This document shows, in pieces, positions 1 to 7,774 of a stretch of 64,000 nt of DNA. The stretch covers positions 1,798,001-1,862,000 of the forward strand of contig NZ_CP097462.1 of assembly GCF_023559245.1 (NCBI RefSeq), read 5' to 3'. Source of the stretch: Sphingomonas sp. KRR8 (GTDB lineage Bacteria; Pseudomonadota; Alphaproteobacteria; Sphingomonadales; Sphingomonadaceae). A model generated the notes under the pieces. It was not told where the DNA came from, ran no database searches, and was given only the letters and a program-made list of their open reading frames with translations. Every line of letters starts with the position of its first letter. The stretch's first letter is position 1. Made by a program: the position numbers and the translations under genes.

Positions 1-158
1 GGTCGGGGTCGGTAGCCATTGGCCGTGCTTGTGGCACAGCTGCGGATGGCCTGCGAGGGGGCGCGCGCCGCTTGCTTGACAGTCGCCCTTCACCGGCGTT
101 CCTTGCCTCATCCGGACCAGTCGCGTTCCCGCCCGGCAAGCAGGGGAGAGCTGGAGAT

Positions 159-629
159 ATGACCGACACCGTGATCAAAGCCGACGCGTCGGCGGCCACG
201 GCCCGCGCACCATGGCATTTGTGGGTCTTTGGCGGCTTGTCGCTGCTATGGAATGCATTCGGCGGGTACGATTACATCATGACCCGCCTCAGAAACCTGG
301 ATTATCTGAGCGCGACGGGCGATCCGAACGTCATGCTCGCCTACATCGATGCGATGCCGCTCTACGCCCAGATCGGCTGGGGTCTAGGCGTCTGGGGTTC
401 GGTCGCGGGCAGCGTTCTGCTGCTGATGCGCAGCCGCTATGCGGTTCACGCCTTCGCGGCCTCTCTGCTTGGGGCAGTGCTCAGCTTCGCCGCGCAATAT
501 CTCGGCCCACCCGCTCCGGCCGCGATGAATGAGGGCGCGATGAAATACATGCCCCTATTGATCATCGTTCTGGTCGCGCTTCAGCTCTGGTACGCCGCCC
601 GCCAGCGCGCGTCCGGAGTTCTGCGGTAG
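159..629 (+). CDS. Small four-helix inner-membrane protein, function unknown
   Basis: A protein of 156 residues with four hydrophobic stretches at about 21-40, 68-90, 95-115 and 130-147, so it should be an integral inner-membrane protein. The ATG at 159 is chosen because GGGGAGAGCTGGAG lies just upstream; an in-frame start further left would add a non-membrane, arginine-poor extension with no ribosome site. The tract WHLWVFGGLSLLWNAFGG resembles a family of sphingomonad membrane proteins often left as hypothetical. It stops one base before the convergent S10 peptidase stop. No catalytic motif is visible and I do not assign a function. Confidence 0.75.
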   Translation: MTDTVIKADASAATARAPWHLWVFGGLSLLWNAFGGYDYIMTRLRNLDYLSATGDPNVMLAYIDAMPLYAQIGWGLGVWGSVAGSVLLLMRSRYAVHAFAASLLGAVLSFAAQYLGPPAPAAMNEGAMKYMPLLIIVLVALQLWYAARQRASGVLR

Positions 630-630
630 G

Positions 631-2151
631 TCAGCGCGAGCGGATGAAGGACCGGACGTCGTTCACCAGCTTCGCCCGGTCCTCGTCGCGAACGTACATC
701 ATGTGCCCGGCGTGATAGTAATGAAACTGCACCCGGTCCTGCGGGATGCCGGTGCGTGACAGGCTGTATTCGGCACCGAAAAAGGGCGTGGCGAAGTCGT
801 AATAACCCTGCGCCACGAACACGCGCAGCCCGCTGTTCTCGCGTAGCGCCGTTCCGATGTACGGCGCCACGTTCATGTAGCTGTTGCTGTCACGGCCGCC
901 GATGCGCCAGTCCCAGTCACGGCCGACCGAGCCGATGGCCTGATACTCACGGTCGGTCTTGAATCCGAGCGTTCCGCGCGCCCAGCTGTTGATCGCGGCG
1001 GTGTAGCCGGCGTCGATGCCGTAGAAGCTGGGGTCGTTGTCAGCGCTTTCCCCGGCACTGTCGTAATCCTTGCCCGTATAGCGCGTGTCGAGCCGGCCAA
1101 TCGTCAGGCCCCGGTCGCGCAGCAATTCCTTGTAGAAGCGGTCGGGCGTGACCCGCAGGTCGGCGCGCTCGAGGAACCCTGTGCTAAGCCCGGTGAAGCG
1201 GCTGAGCTGCGGCAGGATGGCGGCCCGTTCCTCGGACGTTGCATGCTGCCCCTTGAGCAGGAAGCTCGCGTAAGGCCCTAGCGCGAACTGCCGCGCTTCC
1301 TCGGTGAACTGCTCGACCGAACCGCCTTGCGCCTTGCCATGGTAGAGTGCGGTTGCAGCCATCGACGGCAGGTTGGTGATGTAGCTCAGCTCATTGCCTT
1401 GAGCATCGCTGCCGGCGGCGAAGTCGAGGATGGTCGAGATCAGGATGATGCCGTTCAGGCCCACATCATTGTACGTGACGTTCATCAACTGGTTGGCGAC
1501 GGCCGCCGAGCGGGTGGTGCCATAGCTCTCACCGCCAAGGAACTTCGGGCTAGACCAGCGGCCATTGTCGTTCAGCCACCGGCGGATGACCCCGGCGACC
1601 AGCTTGGCGTCCTGGGTTACGCCGTAATAGTTCTTGGGATCCGCCTTGCCGATCAGGTGCGAGAAGCCGGTTCCCGGCGGATCAATGAAGACAAGGTCGG
1701 TGACGTCCAGCAGCGATCCGGGATTGTCGACGACCGGATATGGCGGAGCGCCGTCGTCCCGCGCGTCCGACGGGATGGCGACGCGCTTGGGACCGAACGC
1801 CCCCATCTGCAGCCACACCGAGCCGGAGCCGGGTCCGCCGTTGAACAGGAAGGTGATCGGCCGGTTGGGATCGCGCGGTTCACGCACGTAGGCGGTGGTG
1901 ACCACCGCCACTTCCGGCACGCCGTCGTCGTTCTTGACGATCGTCTCACCGATTGTCGCCGTGTAGTTGACCCGCTGACCGCCGAAAACACCGCTGTGCC
2001 GGGTGGTGACAACCTGAGGAGTGACCTGGGCCGGAGCTTCGGCAGCAGGCTTGTCCTTGGCCGTTTCGCCGGCCCGGTCCTGCGCGAAAGCCGGGGCTGC
2101 AACGACCAGCGCCGTTGCCAGAACCGCCGCAACGCTCCACCTGTCGATCAC
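631..2151 (-). CDS. Secreted S10 family serine carboxypeptidase-like peptidase
   Basis: A protein of 506 residues starting at GTG 2151, preceded by GGGAGGGAA; this start gives a clean signal peptide (about residues 1-23, ending AFA). Family S10 features are in order: the oxyanion segment FLFNGGPGSGS near 101-111, the nucleophile Ser209 in GGESYG, the catalytic Asp452 in GYYDFATP and His483 in HAGHMM. S10 enzymes remove C-terminal residues from peptides and work at acidic pH; an exported location fits peptide scavenging in the periplasm. It is a lone gene, convergent with the small membrane protein on its left. The fold assignment is firm, the substrate unknown. Confidence 0.9.
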   Translation of the reverse strand: MIDRWSVAAVLATALVVAAPAFAQDRAGETAKDKPAAEAPAQVTPQVVTTRHSGVFGGQRVNYTATIGETIVKNDDGVPEVAVVTTAYVREPRDPNRPITFLFNGGPGSGSVWLQMGAFGPKRVAIPSDARDDGAPPYPVVDNPGSLLDVTDLVFIDPPGTGFSHLIGKADPKNYYGVTQDAKLVAGVIRRWLNDNGRWSSPKFLGGESYGTTRSAAVANQLMNVTYNDVGLNGIILISTILDFAAGSDAQGNELSYITNLPSMAATALYHGKAQGGSVEQFTEEARQFALGPYASFLLKGQHATSEERAAILPQLSRFTGLSTGFLERADLRVTPDRFYKELLRDRGLTIGRLDTRYTGKDYDSAGESADNDPSFYGIDAGYTAAINSWARGTLGFKTDREYQAIGSVGRDWDWRIGGRDSNSYMNVAPYIGTALRENSGLRVFVAQGYYDFATPFFGAEYSLSRTGIPQDRVQFHYYHAGHMMYVRDEDRAKLVNDVRSFIRSR

Positions 2152-2276
2152 CGCATTCCCTCCCCAAGACGAAGGCGCGCACCATGCCGTTATACGAGCG
2201 CCTGGCAAGAGGGAGCCGCAGCGGCTCGTTACGCGTTCAGTCCACGCCATTCGTCATCAACCAAGGAGAAAACAAC

Positions 2277-2537
2277 ATGGCCGACCTCAGCCAGATTCGC
2301 GAGCACATGGAAATCATCGGCGCTGACGGGGTGCATCTTGGCACCGTCGACAAGGTCGAGGGCGAACGGATCAAGCTCACCAAGGCGGACAGCGGCGTGG
2401 CTCATGAAGGCCATCACCATTACATTCCCTCCGGCCTGATCGCCGAAGTGGAAGGCGACAAGGTCCGCCTGAGCGCCAATGGCGACGTCGCCGCCGGCCT
2501 GTTCGAGGAAGAGGAAAGCGGTCAGCCGATCGGCTGA
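2277..2537 (+). CDS. DUF2171 domain protein
   Basis: An 86-residue acidic soluble protein starting at ATG 2277 with AAGGAGAA nine bases upstream. The sequence runs from IREHMEIIGADGVHLGTVDK through the histidine-rich HEGHHHYIP to an acidic tail, matching the PRC-barrel-like DUF2171 family that is common in sphingomonads and other alphaproteobacteria. Members are small beta-rich proteins of unknown role, sometimes linked to stress. It is monocistronic: a strong GC hairpin follows 23 bases after the stop, and the upstream peptidase is divergent, so it has its own promoter in the 125-base gap. Confidence 0.85.
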   Translation: MADLSQIREHMEIIGADGVHLGTVDKVEGERIKLTKADSGVAHEGHHHYIPSGLIAEVEGDKVRLSANGDVAAGLFEEEESGQPIG

Positions 2538-2560
2538 GCGATCTGGCCGGCTGACATCCC

Positions 2561-2588
2561 GAGCCGTCGCGGTTCGCCGCGGCGGCTC
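2561..2588 (+). terminator. Stable UUCG-tetraloop hairpin after the DUF2171 gene
   Basis: The arms 2561-2572 and 2577-2588 pair over 12 positions (one G-U) around the loop TTCG, an especially stable tetraloop closed by G-C pairs. It begins 23 bases after the DUF2171 stop. There is no T-run after it, so it may be a transcript-protecting 3' end or an incomplete terminator rather than a classical intrinsic terminator. Confidence 0.6.
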
Positions 2589-2670
2589 GAGACCTGCCAT
2601 CGCGTCGCCGTTCATCGGCTTTCTTTCGCCTGTCTCCGCGTCTGGGCCATTGTTGACCTATAAAAGGGGA

Positions 2671-4410
2671 ATGGTGGGCGGGCGGACTAAAGCGGGAGAT
2701 GATTGCGCCACGGCAATTGCCAGCCGGCATCGCTTCGAGCAGATGCTTGCCTGCTCGGCGACGGCCGCCATCTGCGCCGACGCAGACAACGTCATCATCG
2801 CCTGGAACAGCGCCGCTGAGGAGTTGTTCGGACACTCCGCCGCCGTGGCGATCGGGCAACGGCTCAATCTCATTATCCCCCGGCACCTCCACGAACCCCA
2901 CGCCGCTGGGCTCAAGCGCGCGGTGCAGTTCGGTGAGGCGCGACTGGCTGGCCACGCAGTTGAGGTGATGGCGCTTCACGCCGACGGCCACGAGCTTCCG
3001 GTCGACCTCTCCCTGTCCATGTGGGTGGAAGGTGAGCAGCCCGTGTTCGGCGCGCTCATCCGGGACATCAGCGATCGCCAAGCAGCCACCCGCCGGCTCG
3101 AGCATCTCGCCCATTGCGACATGCTCACTTCCCTTCCGAACCGCAGCGCACTGATGGCGCGCGTCAATGCCAATATTGGCAGCGGACCCTGCTCGCTGCT
3201 GATCCTCGACTTGGACGGATTCAAGCATGTCAACGACAGCCTCGGCCATAATGCCGGCGACGACCTGCTCAGGATCGTTGCCAAACGCCTTCTGACGGCC
3301 GTGGGCCCAAGCGCGTTCGTAGCGCGGCTCGGCGGCGACGAGTTCGCGATATTGATGCTCGATTGCGCCGATCCCTTGCGCGTCGACGAGCTTGCGACCC
3401 GCATATTCGCCAGTCTCCGACCACCGGTCGAACTCGCTGGCCGCTCGGTCTTCGTCGGCACCAGCATCGGCATCGCCATGGCTCCCAAGGACGCTACGGA
3501 GGTAGATCAGTTACTCGCGAACGCCGACCTCGCGCTTTACGATGCGAAGAGCGCCGGTGGCGGCCATCGCACTTTCTTCAACCAGGGAATGAAGATCCGG
3601 ACTGAGCAACGGCTCCGCCTGAGCAACGAACTGCGACAGGCGTTCAGCAGCGCCGAATTCGAGCTTTGGTTCCAGCCGCAACTGTCCATTCCTGATCAGT
3701 CCCTGCTCGGCGTTGAGGGCCTGCTCCGCTGGCGTCACCCCAGCCTCGGCCTCCTCGCGCCGGGGGCCTTCATCGACGTCCTGGCCGACAGTGTCATCGC
3801 CGAGGAGGTTGGGGCATGGGTGCTGGATCAGGCCTGCGCGACCGCCGCCCACTGGCATCGGCTGGGCCTCGGCGCCTTGCGGGTGGGTGTCAACTTGTTC
3901 CCAGTCCAGCTTCGCTCGAACCGCCTGTTCGAACTGGTGCAGGAGACGCTGGCCCGTCATGATCTCGAGCCTCGCCAGCTCGAACTCGAAATCACCGAGA
4001 ATACGGTGCTCGAGATGAATCAACCCTCCACGGCCGTCCTGCAGCGCCTGAAGGATCTTGGCGTGGGAATTGCGTTCGACGACTTCGGAACAGGTTTTGC
4101 CTCACTCAGCCTGCTCCAGCAATTCCCGCTCACCCGCCTGAAGATCGACCGCAGCTTCATCGCGCAGATCGACGAGCGCACCGGCGACGCGGCGATCGTC
4201 AAGGCGCTGATGTGCATGGCCAGCACCTTCGATCTTCAGGTCATCGCCGAAGGGGTCGAGACCGCCGCGCAGGAGTTGATGCTCAAGCAGATCGGCTGCT
4301 TGGAAGCACAGGGATTCCGTTACGGCCGGCCGATGCAGGCGGACGCCTTGCTGACGGCTTTTGGGTCGGCAAGGGCAGCAGGAGCCAGGTCGCTCAAGAA
4401 AGCAGGATGA
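2671..4410 (+). CDS. PAS-GGDEF-EAL cyclic-di-GMP turnover protein
   Basis: A protein of 579 residues with no membrane segment, so a cytoplasmic sensor. The order is a PAS domain (about 20-135, with ICADADNVIIAWNSAAEELFG), a diguanylate cyclase domain (about 145-300) with an intact GGDEF at 221-225, and a phosphodiesterase domain (about 320-570). The EAL motif is EGL at 349-351, and the later catalytic tracts are present: GVNLFP, ELEITEN, FDDFGTG near 469 and IAEGVET. Both activities are therefore plausible. The inhibitory RxxD site expected just before GGDEF is absent (GPSA instead). The start is uncertain: ATG 2671 directly abuts AGGGGA and the GTG at 2674 is spaced slightly better. The PAS ligand cannot be told. 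Confidence 0.88.
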   Translation: MVGGRTKAGDDCATAIASRHRFEQMLACSATAAICADADNVIIAWNSAAEELFGHSAAVAIGQRLNLIIPRHLHEPHAAGLKRAVQFGEARLAGHAVEVMALHADGHELPVDLSLSMWVEGEQPVFGALIRDISDRQAATRRLEHLAHCDMLTSLPNRSALMARVNANIGSGPCSLLILDLDGFKHVNDSLGHNAGDDLLRIVAKRLLTAVGPSAFVARLGGDEFAILMLDCADPLRVDELATRIFASLRPPVELAGRSVFVGTSIGIAMAPKDATEVDQLLANADLALYDAKSAGGGHRTFFNQGMKIRTEQRLRLSNELRQAFSSAEFELWFQPQLSIPDQSLLGVEGLLRWRHPSLGLLAPGAFIDVLADSVIAEEVGAWVLDQACATAAHWHRLGLGALRVGVNLFPVQLRSNRLFELVQETLARHDLEPRQLELEITENTVLEMNQPSTAVLQRLKDLGVGIAFDDFGTGFASLSLLQQFPLTRLKIDRSFIAQIDERTGDAAIVKALMCMASTFDLQVIAEGVETAAQELMLKQIGCLEAQGFRYGRPMQADALLTAFGSARAAGARSLKKAG

Positions 4411-4532
4411 GGCCGAAAACGATGTTCGCGGATCGCCTCAGAGCCGAAGCTCCGGCGAAGTTGCACCGAATGCTTGCTCAAGGCGTGAACATCCGGCGCA
4501 ATTACCCTCGGGACGATTGCCGAGTACGATAG

Positions 4533-4609
4533 TGGTCGGGGAGAGAGGATTCGAACCTCCGGCCCCTGCCTCCCGAAGACAGTGCTCTACCAGGCTGAGC
4601 TACTCCCCG
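4533..4609 (-). tRNA. tRNA-Pro (anticodon CGG)
   Basis: A complete cloverleaf of 77 bases including an encoded CCA. The acceptor stem is CGGGGAG/CTCCCCG with A73, the D arm GCTC/GAGC, the anticodon stem CTGTC/GGCAG holding the loop TTCGGGA (anticodon CGG, reading CCG), and the T arm GGAGG-TTCGAAT-CCTCT. It is read toward the GGDEF-EAL gene, opposite in orientation to it. Confidence 0.97.
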
Positions 4610-4683
4610 ACCGGCCACCGCTGGTGATGCGGCGGCCAAGGCGGGGGCCTCTTAGGCGGCGGCTGGTGGGGATGCAACCCGCA

Positions 4684-5559
4684 TCAGCCGCTCACTCCAT
4701 GTTCCAGATCGCGGACGATATATTCGCGAAGGCGCGCGGCTGGGGATGACAGTGCGGGCGCCTCGATCAGCGCCATTTCCGTGTCCGCCAGGTCCGGAAG
4801 GCCGCTGTCCGCTTCATTGAGGATGACGAGGTCGGACGGCACCTGATCCAGCGGCAGCACGGCGACCCCCAGTCCTGCCCGTACAGCCGCATGATTGCCG
4901 CCGAGCGATTGGCAGCTGTAGGCGATTCGCCACGGGCGGCCCGCCGCGTCGAGGGCATCGGTCGCGCGCTTCCGCAGGATGCAGGGCCGCGGTGAGCAGA
5001 CGAGCGGGAGGGGACCTTCGTCCCGCCCGGCTTCGTGCTCAGCCCCCACCCATACCAGCGGCTCACGCCAGACCCGCAGCCCTTCGGACGGGCCCGCGGG
5101 TTCGCGCTTGACCAGCGCAAGGTCGAGGCCGCCAGCCGCGAAGCGATCGAGCAGCTCCAGCGTCAGTTCGCAGGTCACCTCCAGGGCGACGCGGGGAAAG
5201 GTGCGGGTGAAGCTCGCCAGGATCGCGGGCAAGCGGGTGGTCGCGAAGTCCTCCGGCGCACCCAGCCGAACCACGCCGGCCAACTCGGGCTCACGGGCAC
5301 GGGCGGCCAACTCCTCGTTCAAGGCGAGGATCTTGCGGGCGCTCGCCAGGATCGCCTCGCCCTCGCCGGTCAGCTTCAGATGCCTGGGGCCGCGCTCGAG
5401 CAAGCGGACGCCGAGCCGGTCCTCCAAGCGTTTGACCTGAAGCGATACCGCCGACTGCCCGCGCAAGAGCCGCTGCGCCGCCGCCGAGAAACCGCCGCTG
5501 TCGACGACCGTGACGAAGGCGCGAAGCAGCTCGGGATCGATGGTCGGCGCGGCAAGCAT
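4684..5559 (-). CDS. LysR family transcriptional regulator
   Basis: A protein of 291 residues. An N-terminal winged helix-turn-helix (about 8-67, FVTVVDSGGFSAAAQRLLRG followed by the recognition segment SAVSLQVKRLEDRLGVRLLER) precedes a LysR substrate-binding domain (about 90-285). It is transcribed away from the isocitrate dehydrogenase gene with 97 bases between the two starts, the usual layout of a LysR regulator and its target. Two inverted repeats in that gap fit LysR sites (see 5562-5609). The effector is unknown; control of the neighbouring dehydrogenase is inferred from position only. Confidence 0.9.
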   Translation of the reverse strand: MLAAPTIDPELLRAFVTVVDSGGFSAAAQRLLRGQSAVSLQVKRLEDRLGVRLLERGPRHLKLTGEGEAILASARKILALNEELAARAREPELAGVVRLGAPEDFATTRLPAILASFTRTFPRVALEVTCELTLELLDRFAAGGLDLALVKREPAGPSEGLRVWREPLVWVGAEHEAGRDEGPLPLVCSPRPCILRKRATDALDAAGRPWRIAYSCQSLGGNHAAVRAGLGVAVLPLDQVPSDLVILNEADSGLPDLADTEMALIEAPALSSPAARLREYIVRDLEHGVSG

Positions 5560-5561
5560 CT

Positions 5562-5609
5562 ATTGCAAACCTCAATGGGTGTGATGCTGCTTATCAACTT
5601 CTCTCATAA
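5562..5609. promoter_or_regulatory. Candidate LysR operator pair in a divergent intergenic region
   Basis: Two dyads lie between the divergent lysR and icd starts: ATTG-N7-CAAT at 5562-5576, almost touching the lysR start codon, and TTAT-N11-ATAA at 5591-5609. The second contains the T-N11-A spacing typical of LysR boxes. The first would suit autorepression and the second activation or repression of the dehydrogenase gene. This is motif reading only. Confidence 0.45.
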
Positions 5610-5656
5610 AGGTCGAGGTCGCATATTCGCCCCGATGACCTTTCAAGGAGCATGCC

Positions 5657-7141
5657 GTGACCGCCCACTCCCTTCCGCGCCCCTTCGCCAACGCCACTCC
5701 GGCCGCTGCCGTCCCCGTCAGCGTAGCCTATGGCGACGGGATCGGTCCGGAGATCATGCGCGCCAGCCTGCGAGTCCTCGCCGCGGCCGGCGCGCAGCTG
5801 GCCATCGAGGAGGTACAGCTTGGCGAGCAGGTCTATCTCGCCGGGCACAGTGCCGGGATCACGCCCGACGCGTGGGACAGCCTTCGTCGGACCCGGGTCT
5901 TCTACAAGGCGCCGATCACCACGCCGCAGGGAGGCGGCTACAAGAGCCTCAACGTGACCGTCCGCAAGAGCCTGGGCCTGTTCGCCAACGTCCGGCCCTG
6001 CCGTGGCCTGGCCCCGGCGGTCGCGACCAGGCACCCCGACATGGACCTGGTGATCATCCGCGAGAATGAGGAGGACCTCTACGCCGGGATCGAACATCGC
6101 CAGACCCGCGACGTCTACCAGTGCCTCAAGCTGATCACCCGCCCAGGCTGCGAGAAGATCATCCGCTACGCCTTCGACTATGCGCGGGCGCATGGCCGCA
6201 GACACGTCACCTGCCTGACCAAGGACAACATCATGAAGCTGACCGATGGCCTGTTCCATCGGGTGTTCGACGAGGTGAAGGCCGACTATCCCGAGATCGC
6301 GACCGACCACATGATCATCGACATCGGCGCGGCGCGGCTGGCCGACAATCCCGAGCAGTTCGACGTGCTGGTCATGCCGAACCTCTACGGAGACATCCTG
6401 TCCGATATCGCGCTGGAGCTGACCGGCTCGGTCGGCCTGGGCGCCAGCAACAACATCGGCGCGAACGGCGCGATGTTCGAGGCGATCCACGGCTCGGCCC
6501 CGACCATCGCGGGACAGGGGATCGCCAATCCTTCGGGGTTACTGCTCGCCGGGGCGATGATGCTCGATCATGTCGGTCAGGGCGACGCCGCCGCGCGGGT
6601 CCGCAACGCCTGGCTGAAGACCTTGGAGGATGGGGTCCACACCGCCGACATCCATGGTGCTGCCAGCCTTGGCGGCCCCGTCGGGACCGAGGCATTCGCC
6701 GACGCTATCATCGCCCGCATGGGTGAGCAGCCGCGGCACTTTCGTCCCGCCGCGCGGTCGACGGCGGTCGTGCCGATCTACACGCCGGAGCCGCCGAAGC
6801 CCGCACTCAAGCAGCTAGTCGGGGTGGATGTGTTCGTCGATTTCACCGGCACACCGGACGAGCTCGCGACAGCACTGAACAAGGCGAGCGGCAATCCGCT
6901 GGTCGAGCTTCAGATGATCACCAATCGCGGGGTGAAGGTGTGGCCGCAGGGCTTGCCCGAGACCTTCTGCACCGATCACTGGCGCTGCCGCTTCGTCCCG
7001 CGCGCCCATGCCTGCATCAACCGCGCCATGGTGATCGAACTGCTCCGTGACCTTCATTATGCCGGCATCGACTTCATCAAGACCGAGCACCTCTACACCT
7101 TCGACGGCGATGCGGGGTACAGCTTGGGCCAGGGGCAGTAA
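5657..7141 (+). CDS. icd: Isocitrate dehydrogenase (NADP), Rickettsia/Thermus-type long form
   Basis: A protein of 494 residues starting at GTG 5657 with AAGGAG seven bases before it. It oxidatively decarboxylates isocitrate to 2-oxoglutarate in the TCA cycle. Seen: the N-terminal YGDGIGPEIM at about 24-33, the substrate loop ENEEDLYAG, the Mg-binding NLYGDILSD, and the nucleotide-binding EAIHGSAPTIAGQGIANPSG. After the core (about 340 residues) comes an extra C-terminal domain of about 130 residues starting near LVGVDVFVDFTGTP, as in the isocitrate dehydrogenases of Rickettsia, Thermus and some alphaproteobacteria. NADP rather than NAD use is assumed from the family. Its gene is divergent from a LysR regulator. 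Confidence 0.9.
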   Translation: MTAHSLPRPFANATPAAAVPVSVAYGDGIGPEIMRASLRVLAAAGAQLAIEEVQLGEQVYLAGHSAGITPDAWDSLRRTRVFYKAPITTPQGGGYKSLNVTVRKSLGLFANVRPCRGLAPAVATRHPDMDLVIIRENEEDLYAGIEHRQTRDVYQCLKLITRPGCEKIIRYAFDYARAHGRRHVTCLTKDNIMKLTDGLFHRVFDEVKADYPEIATDHMIIDIGAARLADNPEQFDVLVMPNLYGDILSDIALELTGSVGLGASNNIGANGAMFEAIHGSAPTIAGQGIANPSGLLLAGAMMLDHVGQGDAAARVRNAWLKTLEDGVHTADIHGAASLGGPVGTEAFADAIIARMGEQPRHFRPAARSTAVVPIYTPEPPKPALKQLVGVDVFVDFTGTPDELATALNKASGNPLVELQMITNRGVKVWPQGLPETFCTDHWRCRFVPRAHACINRAMVIELLRDLHYAGIDFIKTEHLYTFDGDAGYSLGQGQ

Positions 7142-7153
7142 GCGACGGCGGCA

Positions 7154-7206
7154 GCGGCGTTTCGGTCACAGCGGCAAAAGATTTGCGCCGCCGACCGGAA
7201 CGCCGC
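7154..7206 (+). terminator. Long nested hairpin after icd
   Basis: Arms 7154-7167 and 7193-7206 pair over 14 positions (one G-U). The 25-base loop holds a second stem, GCGGC 7171-7175 with GCCGC 7187-7191. It starts 13 bases after the icd stop and has no T-run, so it is best called a 3'-end structure that could act as a terminator or stabiliser. Confidence 0.5.
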
Positions 7207-7252
7207 CGCAACATTGAAATTCTGGTTACGAATTGGGTGTTAGCGAGCGCGC

Positions 7253-7774
7253 ATGAACGCGCATTCGCAGCCAGTCGCCAACGACGAACTGAACGCCTTC
7301 AAGGGCATGTCCGCAAACGCCGAGCGCTGGCGGGGCGAATGTATTCAGCAGTTTTGCGAACTTGAGACGATGGTTGAGGACCTATTGCAGGATCTGCACC
7401 GCGACGCGAAGCAAGGCAGCAAGGTCAAAGTCGGTCAAATGGTCGGCCCTGCGTTCGGGCACCTACGCGAACTTACCGGCAGCAAAGGTCCCTTCGCCGC
7501 CAAAGGACAGGCCATCTCCGAAACGCTTGCCGAGCTTGCGTCGTGGGTCGAATGGCGCGCGCACCTTACCCATGGCGTGATGACGGTGTGGCGCGGCCGC
7601 GACGAACAATGGCTGCTTGCACTTGCACACCGTACGCCTGGCGACCCGACCTTGCGAACGCATGCCCTCACCTGGAAGGCGGCATGCAGCGTTCGCGAAC
7701 TCATGACCAAGCAGATCGAAAAGCTGCGCGGGAACGCTCGCTCGCTTGCTAACTCGGTGGCTCAGAAAGCCTAG
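7253..7774 (+). CDS. Orphan helical protein with a HEPN-like RxxxxH motif
   Basis: A soluble protein of 173 residues, predicted almost entirely helical, whose base composition looks less GC-rich than its neighbours. I do not recognise a named family. Residues 100-113 read EWRAHLTHGVMTVW: an R-x4-H followed by G and a hydrophobic stretch, which is how the active site of HEPN RNase/toxin-type domains often reads. The segment FCELETMVEDLL would be the first HEPN helix. No antitoxin-like partner adjoins it; the 3' end overlaps the convergent aldolase by four bases. No clear ribosome site precedes ATG 7253. HEPN membership is a hypothesis, not established. Confidence 0.6.
   Translation: MNAHSQPVANDELNAFKGMSANAERWRGECIQQFCELETMVEDLLQDLHRDAKQGSKVKVGQMVGPAFGHLRELTGSKGPFAAKGQAISETLAELASWVEWRAHLTHGVMTVWRGRDEQWLLALAHRTPGDPTLRTHALTWKAACSVRELMTKQIEKLRGNARSLANSVAQKA

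Noticed and set aside
1-19. Possible leftward gene start (ATG complement at 17-19) running off the window
   Set aside because: Only six codons are inside the window and no ribosome site is clear, so it cannot be supported.
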